A stretch of 64,000 bases of DNA from Volvariella volvacea V23 (lineage: Eukaryota; Basidiomycota; Agaricomycetes; Agaricales; Pluteaceae), in contig KB722749.1 in assembly GCA_000349905.1 (NCBI GenBank), forward strand, positions 239,612-303,611. The letters run 5' to 3'. Position numbers and translations under genes: made by a program. Shown here one piece after another: positions 12,353 to 23,636 of this stretch (positions within the stretch are counted from its first letter, which is position 1; each line of letters opens with the position of its first letter). The notes beneath the pieces were generated by a model. It made no database searches. It saw nothing but the letters and a program-made list of their open reading frames with translations, and was not told where the DNA came from.

Positions 12353-15300
12353 ATGTGGAACAAACTTGCGAATGCATGGAAACGCCAGAGCCAGTCGTCG
12401 AATCATGGCGATGTTTTGGGTAAACTGTTTGAGCAACACCCCAACGTGTCTGCTTTTCATTCCCCTGACAACAATCGATCTCCCATGCACGGTTTATCTA
12501 CCTCTCCCTCAATCACTTCAACTGAAAACTACAATGACATAGCTCAATCTCCCCAGATGGACTCCAAATTCAACTCCGTACGATCCATCTTACGTGACCC
12601 AAACACTCCTGGCACCGGTCAAAATGTTCGATTCTTCTCGCGGGACGCCTATAGGGTCATCAGTCCGGATCCATCGACGGATACCGACTTCAATTCTCCC
12701 AACGCACAACCCCCTAAGGAGCGGCCAATATTTCTGGAGCGCCTTCATGCCAACTCAGATGACGCTTCCCTGCGCGATATATCCCCTTCCACATCGAACT
12801 CTCAACCATCGAAACTGGAGGTATCTTCTCCGATTCACGCGATTGGAAACTCTAATTCTCCTCTGCTGGTTGACCTGAGCGATTCCATCGACCCCAATAT
12901 ATCACCCGAATCCCCTGAAAAGAATCCCGTCGACCACCCACTCGATTTGCGTTTAGGAGCCATGTTCACCATCAATAGCCCTACGATGAAGATGGATGAT
13001 TTGCGTTCAGGTGATCATTATGGTCCCATTACATCCACACCGTTTGTCAAGACCAAGCAGAACTCGACTTTCACGCCCGCAAGTGACGCATACTTCGCTC
13101 CCTCTAGTCCAATCCACGAACGTAGCCAGTCTCTCAGCCTCAGTCAGTCAGTCTTCCACTCGATGAGCCCGGCATACCAGAAGGCTCCTCCCAGTGACGG
13201 GGGTGGTCCTGCCACTCTTAACCCACAAGATGCCTCTACCGGCGATTCTGCACCCCGTTCACCCTTGAAAGCCCACCAGTCCCGCGCAATGAGTGACAAC
13301 ACCTTTTCGTCGTTTATCAATTCGCCTCCCGGTCATTTCGAAGATAGTACGGCTGAAGCGTTTACAAATCCACGGAATTCGTCGCAGCCTTCCGGTCCAT
13401 CACCCGAACCGGACCCGTTTAACGCTCGTGCTAACACCTACTACACACCTCAGACCATGATTCCGGCCACCCCGCCTGGTGGACCGGCTTCACGTCATGT
13501 TCGCAAACCATCAAAAGAAGAGAATCTTATTTTCTCCCTGCAGACGCAACTGAATCTACAAACAGAGCTTTGCAGTCAATATGAAGCCGATTTACGTGCA
13601 CGTGATGAACTGGTAGAGGTCCTGTCTAAGCGGATGCAAGACATGGAAAAAGAAGAAACCAAGCGGAAAACAGCCTTGCGCCAATGGAAAAAGAAGGTCG
13701 CGGAATTGGAGAAGACTTGTCGATTTCTTGAGGAGGAGATTGAAGGTTCACGGAACGAAAGTATGGAAAGAAGTTTAATGGACGAGGCTGGCGAAGAAGC
13801 ATTAAGGATGTTGCATCGTCAAATAGCTGGTTTCGAGAATGAGCGCAGCGAATGGCAGAGGAGAGAGGAGGCTCTACAGGACGAGGTCGCTAAATTGGAA
13901 GATTTAATGAACCAAGGTATGGACAATTCAAACCAGATCGAGATGTAATATCGCAAACTGAACAAAGAGGATTTGTCCTCGCAATTAGGAACAGGCCCGG
14001 AGAAAACCGAAGCAAATGAGAAAGCAATCCTGTTCACTCGCCTGCAGTCACTTGAGAGGGTAAATGAGGCACTAGAAACTACAACCGAAGAACTACGGCA
14101 ACAGCTGCAAAAGCGTAATACGGAATACACCATGCTTAAAGGCGAGGTAGAGGCACAGTGGTCCCATACCGAACAAGCAAGTTTGAAGATCCAAAGCCTT
14201 GAGACAGGAAAGGTGGAGTTAGAGGTAGAGAGAGCGGAACTCAAGCAAAAAGTTAAATCGTTGGAAGAGAAGATCTCGAACATGGAGTTGGAATGGAATG
14301 ATGCTGATAGTAAGAAGAACACGCTCGAGGCTGAAATGGAGCAGGTCTGGAGAATGAAGGATGCTTTGGAAGTGGAAAAACACAAGGTCGGCGTGCTCCT
14401 TGACTGCCTCGTGTCATTTATGTCATACGTCCTATTTTACTATATCTAGCTCGAGAAAGAGTTGCAGCAACAGCAAGAACATGTCAATGAGCTCATTCAT
14501 GCGCTGCAGGAAGGGCAGGATCGTATAAACGAACTGGATCAAGAGCGTCAATTTGCCATAGAGAACACAGAACGACTGGAAGAGAACTTGCGCAAGCGAG
14601 ATAAGGAACTCACAGACCTTACTCAACGCATCATTGACCGCGAATCCCAGAGTCTGGAATTGCAAGAGGAGATTAGTCGTATGAAGTGGGAGCACACTCG
14701 CGCTTTGGATGATCGAACTCGTCAGTTGCAGGAAGCTCTAACAGCAAAGGCACAAAGCAAGACGCGTTTAGAGGACCTGGTCAAAGAAAGGGCCGAAGTC
14801 GACATCGAGCTCCAAACTACAAAGGATAGAATAGCTCCTTTGAAAGATGAGGCCGACCGGCTTCGTCGTCAAGTGCACGAACTACAGCAAGAGAGCGCAG
14901 ACAAAGAAGTGAAGATAGTGCAACTCACGAAGCAGAGGATGCAAGACAAAGAAGATCTCAATGGTTTAAATATCGCGTTGGATGCAAAACAGCAAGAACT
15001 TGAGCTGGTAAGGACGTCTCTTGTGTGAATCAGATCTAGTTGTTGATACTGCGAACCGATTAGCTTAAACGGCGCCTTGGAGTCCGTGGCACGGCGGGTA
15101 GCACCTCCGCACAAACCGTTGCCAAACCCACCTCTCATCGACGAGAATCGATAGGAAATACAAGGCCTCCCTCCGTCATGTCTTCAATATCAGAGCTGGG
15201 AAAAGACACAAACAGTCAAGAACGCAGGAGCTCAGCAGAAGACTCTGGAAAATTGTCCACTCTGGGCAGGAGCGCGAAAGTAAATGGCCCTTCTACTCGT

Positions 15301-15546
15301 TCTTCCATTGGTAGTAGTGCTACTCTAGGCCCGCGTGCGCCATCCCGTTCTGTTGCTTCGTCAGTGCGCCGTGTGTCATCACCCACCTCTAGCGCCTCCC
15401 AACAAAACCCCATTTCCACCACGTTAACCGCCAATTCCATTGTCAATAAAGTGAAGCCTAGCACAGTGCCAGGTCAAGACGAGAAGGAGAACCTGGACGT
15501 GACCCCTAGATTCGGAAGAAACATGGTTGTCAGTCCTATGCCTTAA
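12353..15546 (+). CDS. Long coiled-coil protein with disordered N-terminus, possibly spindle-pole/Cut12-like
   Basis: The predicted protein is 1,007 residues from four exons: 12353-13916, 13968-14386, 14450-15007 and 15064-15546. The frame is continuous across all three introns. The first ~380 residues are Ser/Pro-rich and disordered. The middle (~390-870) is one long charged coiled coil with heptads rich in Glu, Lys, Gln and Leu. The tail is again Ser-rich and basic. Near residues 78-95 lies a conserved-looking block (SILRDPNTPGTGQNVRFF) that resembles a paired SILK plus RVxF-like protein phosphatase 1 docking site. That arrangement recalls the fission yeast spindle-pole protein Cut12, which binds PP1, but I cannot confirm homology. 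The ATG at 12353 gives MWNKLANAWKRQ. An upstream non-coding exon cannot be excluded. Structural or scaffolding role inferred. Confidence 0.75.
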
Positions 15547-16052
15547 CCTCTCTAGCCCCTTAGCCATATGTTGCCATTTGGAACTTTGCAGGATATGCTC
15601 CAAGCCCTTACGAAACGACGCTGGGAAATATCTAGAGTGATTATTCAACCCCCTCGTAATACGTGTATATATTCTTGAGACTTTGGTTTAACTTTATTGC
15701 TATCGCCGCTTCATCCATTGACACCTACTTTACACTTTATCCACTTAACCTTAACTCATCCGCGGATGTATCAATAAAGGACCCTGTATCAAAGATACAC
15801 ATGTTCAAATCTGCATCAACTATTAAATACAAGGCCTGTCCTGTCTGGCAATAGTAGTCACTATCCAGAGTTACTCCCATGTTACTCCCCGACGTTCGGA
15901 TTTCCGTGATGTATGTTAACAACACCAAGACCTAAGGTTTTACCTTAGAGGAGCTTTGGGTCTCGTATGCACTGCGCTGATTTAATCCTGTGCGTTGACT
16001 ACTTATTTCCCCTTTTGCTGCCCCACGATTCCAATAGGACCGTTTATGCTCT
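15547..16052. other. Intergenic region between coiled-coil gene and permease
   Basis: Probable 3' UTR of the coiled-coil gene followed by non-coding DNA. A perfect 7-bp inverted repeat with a 3-nt spacer (CTAAGGT, TTT, ACCTTAG) lies at 15932-15948. No gene recognised. Confidence 0.45.
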
Positions 16053-16223
16053 TGATAGGGCCATCCTGGGACTTTTTGTTGCGAAAGTGTATTTCAGGAC
16101 GCAATTACTACCAGCAAACGCAACACTTTATTCAGCCTCAGCCGCAGCAGACGGAGCACATTTCCCGGACCTTAGTGCAGATCCAAAATGGGCTATCAGA
16201 GCCCCACCCCAGTTTCGCTATCA
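16053..16223 (+). promoter_or_regulatory. Cluster of three WGATAR sites upstream of the permease
   Basis: TGATAG at 16053-16058 and its reverse CTATCA at 16193-16198 and 16218-16223 fit the WGATAR consensus bound by AreA/Nit2-type GATA factors, which control nitrogen-source permeases in fungi. They sit about 330-500 bp ahead of the permease start. Function here is inferred from that family knowledge; three short sites in 170 bp could also occur by chance. Confidence 0.4.
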
Positions 16224-16556
16224 TCCCAGTCGCAATGTGGACGTAAAGCACAGATACCTGCAATCAAGCTTATTGACGGGTTTGTGGAACTGTCAGAGGC
16301 ATCTTTTTGTGCACCGGTAATCATGTTCTGCAATATTTATATCCCTACGGAGAGCAGAGGCAACCGAGTCGATCAACAACAATTTTCGATAATTCCATGT
16401 GGTTCGTTTTCACATGGTCATCATGTGCAATCCTCTCCTGCTATTGCTTGGCCATGCTTTATCAACGAAGCCTCTCAACGACTTCGAGGATTCTTTAGTG
16501 CAACTCGCCAAATCCCCCTTCATAACCAGTTTCCCCTCCCCTCCCCGAAGGCTATA

Positions 16557-19274
16557 ATGTCCAAGGAGTTTGAGCACAAGACCTCTATTGACACGACTGA
16601 TGATGATGACAGAGAGCTCGTCGCGCTAGGTTATAAACCCTCATTTAAGCGGGAATTCTCTAATCTTGCTACGGTGAGCAGATGTGCTACTAACTGAATC
16701 GCCCTTACCTTGTATCAGATAAGTTTTGCATTTAGCATTATGGTGGGTCTATCCCTGTAGTTTTTTTTTACGTCGGGCCAGACGAAGGGAGTAGGGTCTA
16801 TGCTCGAGTATCGCAACAACATTTGATACGCCCTTATTACTCGGTGGCCCCGCTTCGGTGCGTCAAACCCTCCTTCATAAGTTTCTCGACCTAATGGCAT
16901 AGACAGGTCACCTGGTGCTGGATTTTGGGGGCAACGATGTGCTTCACCCTAGGTGCCAGCATTGCAGAGATTGTTAGTGCATACCCCACATGTGGTGGTT
17001 TGTGAGTTATTTTAGCAAATTCGAAGGAAGTTATTCATTACTATGGTCATTCTGTAGGTATACTGCCTCTGCCCAACTCTCACCCAAAAAACACCGGGCC
17101 ACAGTCAGTCTTCTCTTGGCTTTGGGTTAATTTCCATTCAAACCCATTTATACAGGTCGGTTGGCTGGTTGGCTGGTTAAACATTCTTGGTTAGTGCTTG
17201 ATCCGGCCTATGGCTGATGGTTATTGACTAATTGTAATCCAGGCCAGATTGCCGGCATTTCTTCAACAGAATTTGGCCTCTCACGCATGATATGGGCGGC
17301 CGTCGTTGTCGGCAAGGTAGATTTTCCCAATTATTCTGGCTGAAACATTCAATAACTGGCGTTCACAGGGTGGTGACTTTGAACGTTCAGAGGTATGGAA
17401 GCACTCTAATCTGGCTGTCTTTCTCATCCTAACACGCTTTTAGGGTATGGTGGTGGGGTTGTTTGCTGGCCTTTTGGTATTCCATGGACTATTAGTAAGT
17501 AGCAATTCTACCTGGCGAAAATCCCTTACACTGTGCTATAGAATTCATTGGCGACACGCTACTTGGCTCGCCTCACTACTGGCTTTGTTTTTGTTAATCT
17601 CGGGGCAACCTTCAGTAAGCATGCCCCCTACTTCCTCTGTAGTTAATACTTATATCAAATGAATAGTAATTATTATTACACTTCTTGCTAAAACCCCACG
17701 CTCGGAGATGCATCCTGCTAGTTATGTATTTGGCAGCCAGGGGATTATTAACCAAGCGACTGGTTGGGATACGGGCATCGCTTTTCTGTTTGGACTCCTC
17801 AGTGTTCAATGGACAGTGCGTCTTTCTTTGCCTTCCTTCCTCCTTATTTATTCATGGCAAAAATAGATGACGGTGAGTGATCAACTGCAGTGATACCTTT
17901 TTGCGCCTAATAGGAGAGGACAAGGACTACGATGCTACGGCTCACATCTCGTAAGAATAACTCATAGTCACTCAAGTCTCTACTTGAATCTCACTATATC
18001 TATAGTGAAGAGGTAAAGCGTGCGGCCTACGCTGGTACGTACCTATTGCTCAAGCGTTGTCCTAGTGTGACTAACCGTCCGAAAGCCCCTTCTGCGATCT
18101 TCATAGCAGGTAAAGGGAATGTCCTCGCTGCAATTATTGTCTAATGTAGTGAATGTTAGTGGTTGGCACTGGCTTGATTGGTTGGCTGTTGAATATCGTT
18201 GTGGTGCTTTGCTCTGGACCAATGTGAGCCTTCATTCTTCTCGTAGTCTTCAGGCAATAATTAAAAAAACTCCTAAGGGAAAACTTTCCAGGTGGATCTG
18301 GGTCTTCATTTTTGGAGGTATGTGCATTATTGCTACAGGATGTAGAGCAGTCTCATGACTACCTGATTAGATTCTAGTGATGCGTTTGGGAAAACCTGGC
18401 GCTTTGTTTATCTGGGTACGCGTTGATCAGCCCCGGGAGATATTCCATATATCTGAAATCATATAATTAGGCCTTTGTATGTTTGACTGCGTTCTTCGTG
18501 TGTCAGACTGCGTTGCAAGCTGCTTCCAGAACAGTATACGCCTTTAGCCGTGACCATGGTAAGCTACTCCCCCGCTTGCACCATCGTTTGTGTTCGATGA
18601 CCTCACTTTTCACTCAGGTCTCCCTGATGGTGGCTATTTTGGAAAAACATCTAAATTGACCCACACGCCTCTCCGTGCGATTTGGTGCACAACCATTGTC
18701 AGTATTTTGCCTGGATTGCTCGATCTAGCGAGTCCCATTGCGGCCAACGCCATTTTTTCGTTAACGGCGATGGCCCTCGACCTCAGTTATATTGTTCCCA
18801 TTTTCCTTCGTCGGTTCTATTGGAATCATCCTGATGTGCAGTTTAAACCTGGTCCATTCTATATGGGCGATGGTTTGCTCGGCTGGTTTGCGAATATCTT
18901 GTGCATGGCCTGGACTGTGTTCATCTGTGTCATCTTTTCACTGCCCGTTGTGCGACCAGTAACAGCACAGGACATGAATTATGCTTCTGTAAGCCCTCTA
19001 GTCTCTCCTTCAACTAATTACTCATGACCTCACTTGGGAAACGAAGGTTATCACCCTTGGTGTGATTATTCTAGCTTTGTGAGTCTTATTACTGCCAAGC
19101 TCAGAGAAACGCACAGCCTGACGCAACTTCTCTTCAAGCACATGGTATTTCACCGCTGCGCACAGGCATTACAAAGGCCCCCAATCCAACCTGCACGAAA
19201 GTGACAGCATAGAAGAAGTCGATCGACGCTCCTCCTCCGACCTTGGTGCGAGAGAGGAAGCTAAGGAAGACTAG
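16557..19274 (+). CDS. Amino acid / GABA-type permease (APC superfamily)
   Basis: This is an integral membrane transporter of the amino acid-polyamine-choline family, closest in feel to fungal GABA/choline permeases (Uga4/Bat1 type). I traced 22 exons giving 536 residues with no frame break, a normal size with about 12 membrane segments. Landmarks in order: LGYKPSFKREFSNLAT at the N-terminus; TWCWILGA and SIAEIVSAYPTCGGLY; the loop GLLSVQWTMTDYDATAHI; SEEVKRAAYAAPSAI; GTGLIGWLLNIV; RMGKPGALFIW-like and ASRTVYAFSRDHGLPDG. The MT of WTMTDYD is encoded by a separate 6-nt exon (17867-17872). The 18224-18277 intron must end at an AAG acceptor for the frame to hold. The C-tail is acidic and cytosolic. 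Upstream GATA sites suggest nitrogen control. The substrate cannot be fixed from sequence alone. Confidence 0.9.
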
Positions 19275-22200
19275 CTTTTCGCCTCTGATGGTTGCTCGAT
19301 GGAATATGTTGGAGCACTGTAATCTCGTCACATCTTCGATGTTAGTGTTTTGCTCCGTGAGCCAGACTTTTGTACTTGCCTAGCCCAGATGAGGATCCGA
19401 GATTGCCTCGATGCAAGCATATGTTGTAGTGCAAGAGAAGACTTCTATCATGATACGGTCAGGCAGCACACCCTCTGCTACTCATCCGTACTGCGCCGAG
19501 ATTAGCAGCCGTGAAAATGGAGGGTGGTCGATATTAATGGCTCAGCGCCACTGTATTGGCGGTGCTAACACCGTGACACATGCTCGTACGGTGTTGATGA
19601 TATGCCCTTGTGACGTCCTTCCCGGGAATATGATGTATTGCTACTGACATAGGAGTGCAATTGCTTTCTTCATTCAAATTATTTTGCACATGATGCTTAT
19701 GACGTCAACGCGAATGGCGGCATGAAGGACCGTGATTGAAAAGAATGGAAGAGCAGTGCCCTGTTCAAGACTATACCTTATGGAAGACTGACGATTTGAT
19801 GACGAGCAAACTAATAATGGGCGAGACAGGTCGTCGACCCGAGGTATGTCATCGCTAGCTGACGACGGTGATGTGCTAAAGGCCTTCAAGGGCAGACAGG
19901 CGAACTTAGGGTACACTCATCGTGAAGGGCCATCCCACGCCAATTATTCACATGTAATGTGAATGTCTATAGTGGAGCATAACTGAGATCAGTATAGAGC
20001 AGACTATTCAAAAGCATACGTGCCATTCATCTTTGCAATGCGGTGCTCGAACCAGGGATCGCCAAGTTGTGATGCCAGCCCAAGCTCGCTCAGGCTTTCT
20101 GAGCCCAAGACCTCGTTTTATGGGCCACGGAGAAGGCTGTCGCCGAGGGCGCATTCACTACCGTACTAGGCACTCACAGTCAATTTAACATCAATTCGCC
20201 ACCGAAGTGATCATACTTCAAAGGTGAGGCTTGGCATTAGAAGACGTAGGTACACCCGCATAGGTGCCACTGCGCACCCCGGTCGAGGGTGATAATGTCA
20301 ACGAAGGTATGTAACAATGAGTGAGAAGGAACACGGAAGGTGGTAAGATGTACTTGGCTTCTACGTTTTGGGTAATGCGGCTACTTAGCAGGCGACTCAC
20401 TCTTGATTCTATCAGTTCGGGCTTGGGAGGTCCTGAAGAGTTGGATGGAGGCGCCAGAATGGCATGCGCTTCCTCGGTGAATGGTATTCCTCAAGGCGTA
20501 AGTTAATGAAACGGGGTGAGAGTACTATGTACCAATGTAGCCACCGGGATTCTCGCATCGGGACCCTTGACTTTTTGGGCTTTACACCAGACTCTCCAAA
20601 CCGTTATTTTTTTTTTGAATTGAATTGAATTGAATTGGATGGTGACGCCACGATTGGAATGCCCAAACTGGCATGGGAAGTCCGAGCTGGTAAAGACCTC
20701 CTAGACAGTTTTTGTATTCTTTGGTAATTTCACTTGCAAATGTGATGTCTAGTCCAGTACTGCCAACCCAAGATGGAACTTCACGGTGATTACTCATTCA
20801 TTGGTTCAACTCGCAAGCGTTGCCTCCGCTCAGGGCACTGTTCCTGACCCCTTTTATGGCAAATCAACAAAGAATCATCCCAAGCCAATATTGATTTCGA
20901 TGGTGAGTATATTTACCAGATGCCAATCACTTCCTGGGGAACTTAGTGAAAGGGACTAAACTAATGCATGTTGCAGTGTATCATTCCAGTAGATTGGTAA
21001 ATGAGATTTCGTGGAGTCTGATTAACGATAGTGAGGTCTAAAACGAACACTACAGCAAGATTCCAGCAACCATAGGAGAAATTAAAAGGGCAGCAGGGAT
21101 TTGGGCGAGCACAGTATTAAACATGCACGCCAAAAACTGCTATTGACAGGAACGGCGATTCTAATCTAGGGACGTGTACTAATTGATGAGAGCTTCTCGG
21201 GATTATTCACTCCGATTGCGCACTATTGGTTCAAGCCCTGATAACGACCATGTCAACCCAATGCAAATCAAACTCTAGCACCCTTACAGACTGAACAACA
21301 CTGCAGGACACTGTGGGAGCGTTTCGTATCTATGTTCTGCCTCGAGTTTGACGCAGCAAATGCTGCTGGTTTTATCCATGGGCATGAGAAACCGAATAGA
21401 ATAGAAGGCCGTTTACCTCCACGCAGTAGCCATCAACTTCGCTCAGATCGGTGAAGGACGTCTGTCAACAGATCGGAGGAATGTCGACTGCTATTGCCAC
21501 CGCGACGGATGCTGGGCCAAATAATGGCGTTATCGCATGATTGTATGTCACGAGGAACGGAAGGTTGGGCATGTACTGGATAGAATGTTAACACCCGATC
21601 CAAGTTAGAGGTCTGCAAAGCCAATCCACTAATCTGCCTGCGAACCTGATTGCAAGTATCGTAAAAGCAACCAAGATCACGAGTGTACTTGATAAATACC
21701 AGTGTGTGGGGCTCAGAAGACCTGTTTTGGGCAATCGTGCCTCTGGTGGTAATCATGCAGCATTGGTGTTCTAAAAGAGTAATTCACAATCTTATTCACA
21801 GGCTCGGAACGGAGTCCAGGAATAGTTGTAACATTCCGTACAGCACGGGAGAGCGATCCAAATATAAGCAGGCACCATCTAACTGTGGCGAAACAGGACT
21901 GGGATACTGCTGGTGACTGACTAGGCTTTTGATATAGCCACTTTGGAAGGCATGGGTGGCAATTATGCTTTGCTTGGCAAGCGCCGTTAGGTAAAGGAGG
22001 ATGATTCGCAGAAGGCCATTCCGATGGGATTGTGGACAGGCTGTCGGGCATGGCCAGGTGGACATTTAGCGGGAGAACGGAACCCTAGATAGACCGGGCA
22101 CTTGTGTAGATAGTGATACAAACGTGCAGTAGAGGATCTTCGGAAGTAAAAATGTGTAGTACTGTGCGGGTTAACCGGAAAGTGAAGACCATGGTGATGG

Positions 22201-22799
22201 CACGGAGAGAGAGCATGATGGGATGGCCCTCATATGATGAGACAAACAATGCGGGATTTACGCCAGTAGTGTTGAATTGGTCACAAAGGGGAGGGGACCG
22301 CATGAGAAGGGCTGGGCATTGCGCCTTGTTGGGAGATCTTGGGAGCAGAATAGAGATTAGCTATGCCTTGTACGAGTTTGTACATATTTGGCAGACAGTG
22401 CTTGGCGAAGATCAAAGGGAATAGATAAGGGACAGGCAGGCTGTACACTATGAGAGATAACAGAGGGGTTGGCGAGGAAAGTCCAAGCGAGGAAGTCAAG
22501 GATGGAGGTGGGCTGGGAAGCAGACTCGCACGAGGGAGCAGGAGAAGGCAGCAGTGATGGTTGTTTGGCGAGGGACATGATGGCGTGAAACGCGGGCGTG
22601 GTTCGCGAGCCAGCGACGGATGGCGGTGAGGACCGAACCAAGCCGGAGACAACAGGTGCAAACAGATGCCAATGTGAATCTGGTGTTTATCTGTTGTTTG
22701 GTGTGCTCCCCGTCTGGCCATCCCATTAATACCCTTCGCGGTCTGTGCTGCCATGTCCGGTTGCTCGTAACCCCCAGTGGTCTATCGGTCCTCCTCGCA
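19275..22799. other. Gene-poor stretch, possible decayed coding DNA
   Basis: About 3.5 kb with no intact gene. Short open pieces on either strand have some protein-like runs (for example on the plus strand around 20815-20900, ending at a good GTGAGT donor, and on the minus strand around 20600-20790), but none joins into a recognisable family. The region may hold one or more old pseudogenes. No terminal repeats, transposase or reverse transcriptase motifs were seen. Confidence 0.45.
20617..20636. repeat. GAATT x4 microsatellite
   Basis: Four perfect copies of the pentamer GAATT follow a T-run. This is a simple repeat inside the gene-poor stretch. Confidence 0.8.
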
Positions 22800-22850
22800 T
22801 ATATAGCCTCCTCCATTTCCTTCTCATATCCTTCTCATATCCTTCTCATT
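22800..22850 (+). promoter_or_regulatory. TATA-like box plus 11-bp pyrimidine tandem repeat
   Basis: TATATAG at 22800-22806 is followed by tandem units of CCTTCTCATAT at 22819-22829 and 22830-22840 and a partial third at 22841. This ends just before the start codon at 22857. Pyrimidine-rich tracts at this spot are typical fungal transcription start regions, so the 5' UTR is probably very short. Confidence 0.5.
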
Positions 22851-22856
22851 CTCAAT

Positions 22857-23636
22857 ATGGCCCAGCCGCAAAGACCCCCTATATCGCCCCGTTCCATCCT
22901 CAAGAGGTCTCCCTCATCCAACCACCCCTCCAACCACGGTGTCCACTTCCCCCCTTCGCCCTCCCTCACACGAGTCTTCTTCGCCCACTCTTCCAGCGTC
23001 TACGACCGCTCCCCAATCATCGTCACTCCCAATTCCTGTGCACTCCCTGAGCGCGGATGCCCGGGCCGCACATATGTTCTCGACGACCCTGCTCCGCCAG
23101 TCAACGCGGTTGCCCCTCCTCGTCGTCTCTGCACCGAGCGTGTCTTGCACCCAAGAGCTCTCGCACATTCCTCGTATCGTGGCACAGACGCAGACACCGT
23201 ACCTCCGCAGCTAATCCCCGATACTTCCTCATCAGAATCAGATGAGAGCGACAGCTTCATTGGCCCTCTCCCCGAACCAAAAGTGACACCCATTAGCCAT
23301 GATGTGCACGGTCTCGCTATTCATCATGACAAGTACACCCCCATCGACATCTACGATGGCAACTCGGCTCCTGCCACTCCATTATCCTTCCTCCCACACT
23401 CCTCATATTCAAATTACCCATCCGTCTCCGGTGCATCAATACCGAAGCCTAGACGCCGACGGGAACGAAAGCACGAGAGCTCTTGCGATCCAGACCGGAT
23501 ACAGAGTAGTGGCGAAGTGCAGGAAGGCTCATCTCCCAGAAGCAGCAGGGCCAAGGCCTACCTCAAGTACCGAGCTCTCACTAGCTCATTTTCTAGTCTC
23601 ACCTTGAACGACGAGGGATGTCTTGGTGGGTTCTAA
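22857..23636 (+). CDS. Small Ser/Pro-rich conserved-looking protein with SILK motif, function unknown
   Basis: A single exon encodes 259 residues; no intron signals are needed. The ATG at 22857 lies just after a TATA-like box and pyrimidine repeat. The N-terminus carries RSILKR (SILK at residues 13-16) and, 12 residues on, GVHFPPSPSLTR. Together these look like a SILK plus RVxF-like pair used by protein phosphatase 1 partners. Then come YDRSPIIVTPNSCALP and RGCPGRTY, an acidic Ser-rich block (SSSESDESDSF) and a basic cluster (KPRRRRERKHE) that could be a nuclear localisation signal. The C-terminus (KYRALTSSFSSLTL) may form an amphipathic helix. There is no enzyme domain or signal peptide. I regard it as a real gene because of its length, clean promoter and motif order. 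A regulatory role is only inferred. Confidence 0.7.
   Translation: MAQPQRPPISPRSILKRSPSSNHPSNHGVHFPPSPSLTRVFFAHSSSVYDRSPIIVTPNSCALPERGCPGRTYVLDDPAPPVNAVAPPRRLCTERVLHPRALAHSSYRGTDADTVPPQLIPDTSSSESDESDSFIGPLPEPKVTPISHDVHGLAIHHDKYTPIDIYDGNSAPATPLSFLPHSSYSNYPSVSGASIPKPRRRRERKHESSCDPDRIQSSGEVQEGSSPRSSRAKAYLKYRALTSSFSSLTLNDEGCLGGF

Noticed and set aside
16743..16857. Apparent frameshift in the permease after the second exon
   Set aside because: Choosing the GGGAGTAG acceptor at 16794 gives the expected GLCSSIATTFDTPLLL in frame, so no mutation is needed.
18224..18317. Apparent out-of-frame splice at the CTTTCCAG acceptor in the permease
   Set aside because: The earlier CCTAAG acceptor (18277) restores the frame and the family motif.
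19508..19528. Minus-strand TTLHFHG, resembling the copper-binding motif of multicopper oxidases
   Set aside because: No second motif (such as a WYHSH-like site) lies at the expected distance and stop codons surround it; most likely chance.
20032..20110. GGTTCGAGC B-box-like motif on the minus strand
   Set aside because: The T-arm does not pair and no A box fits; not enough for a tRNA or SINE call.
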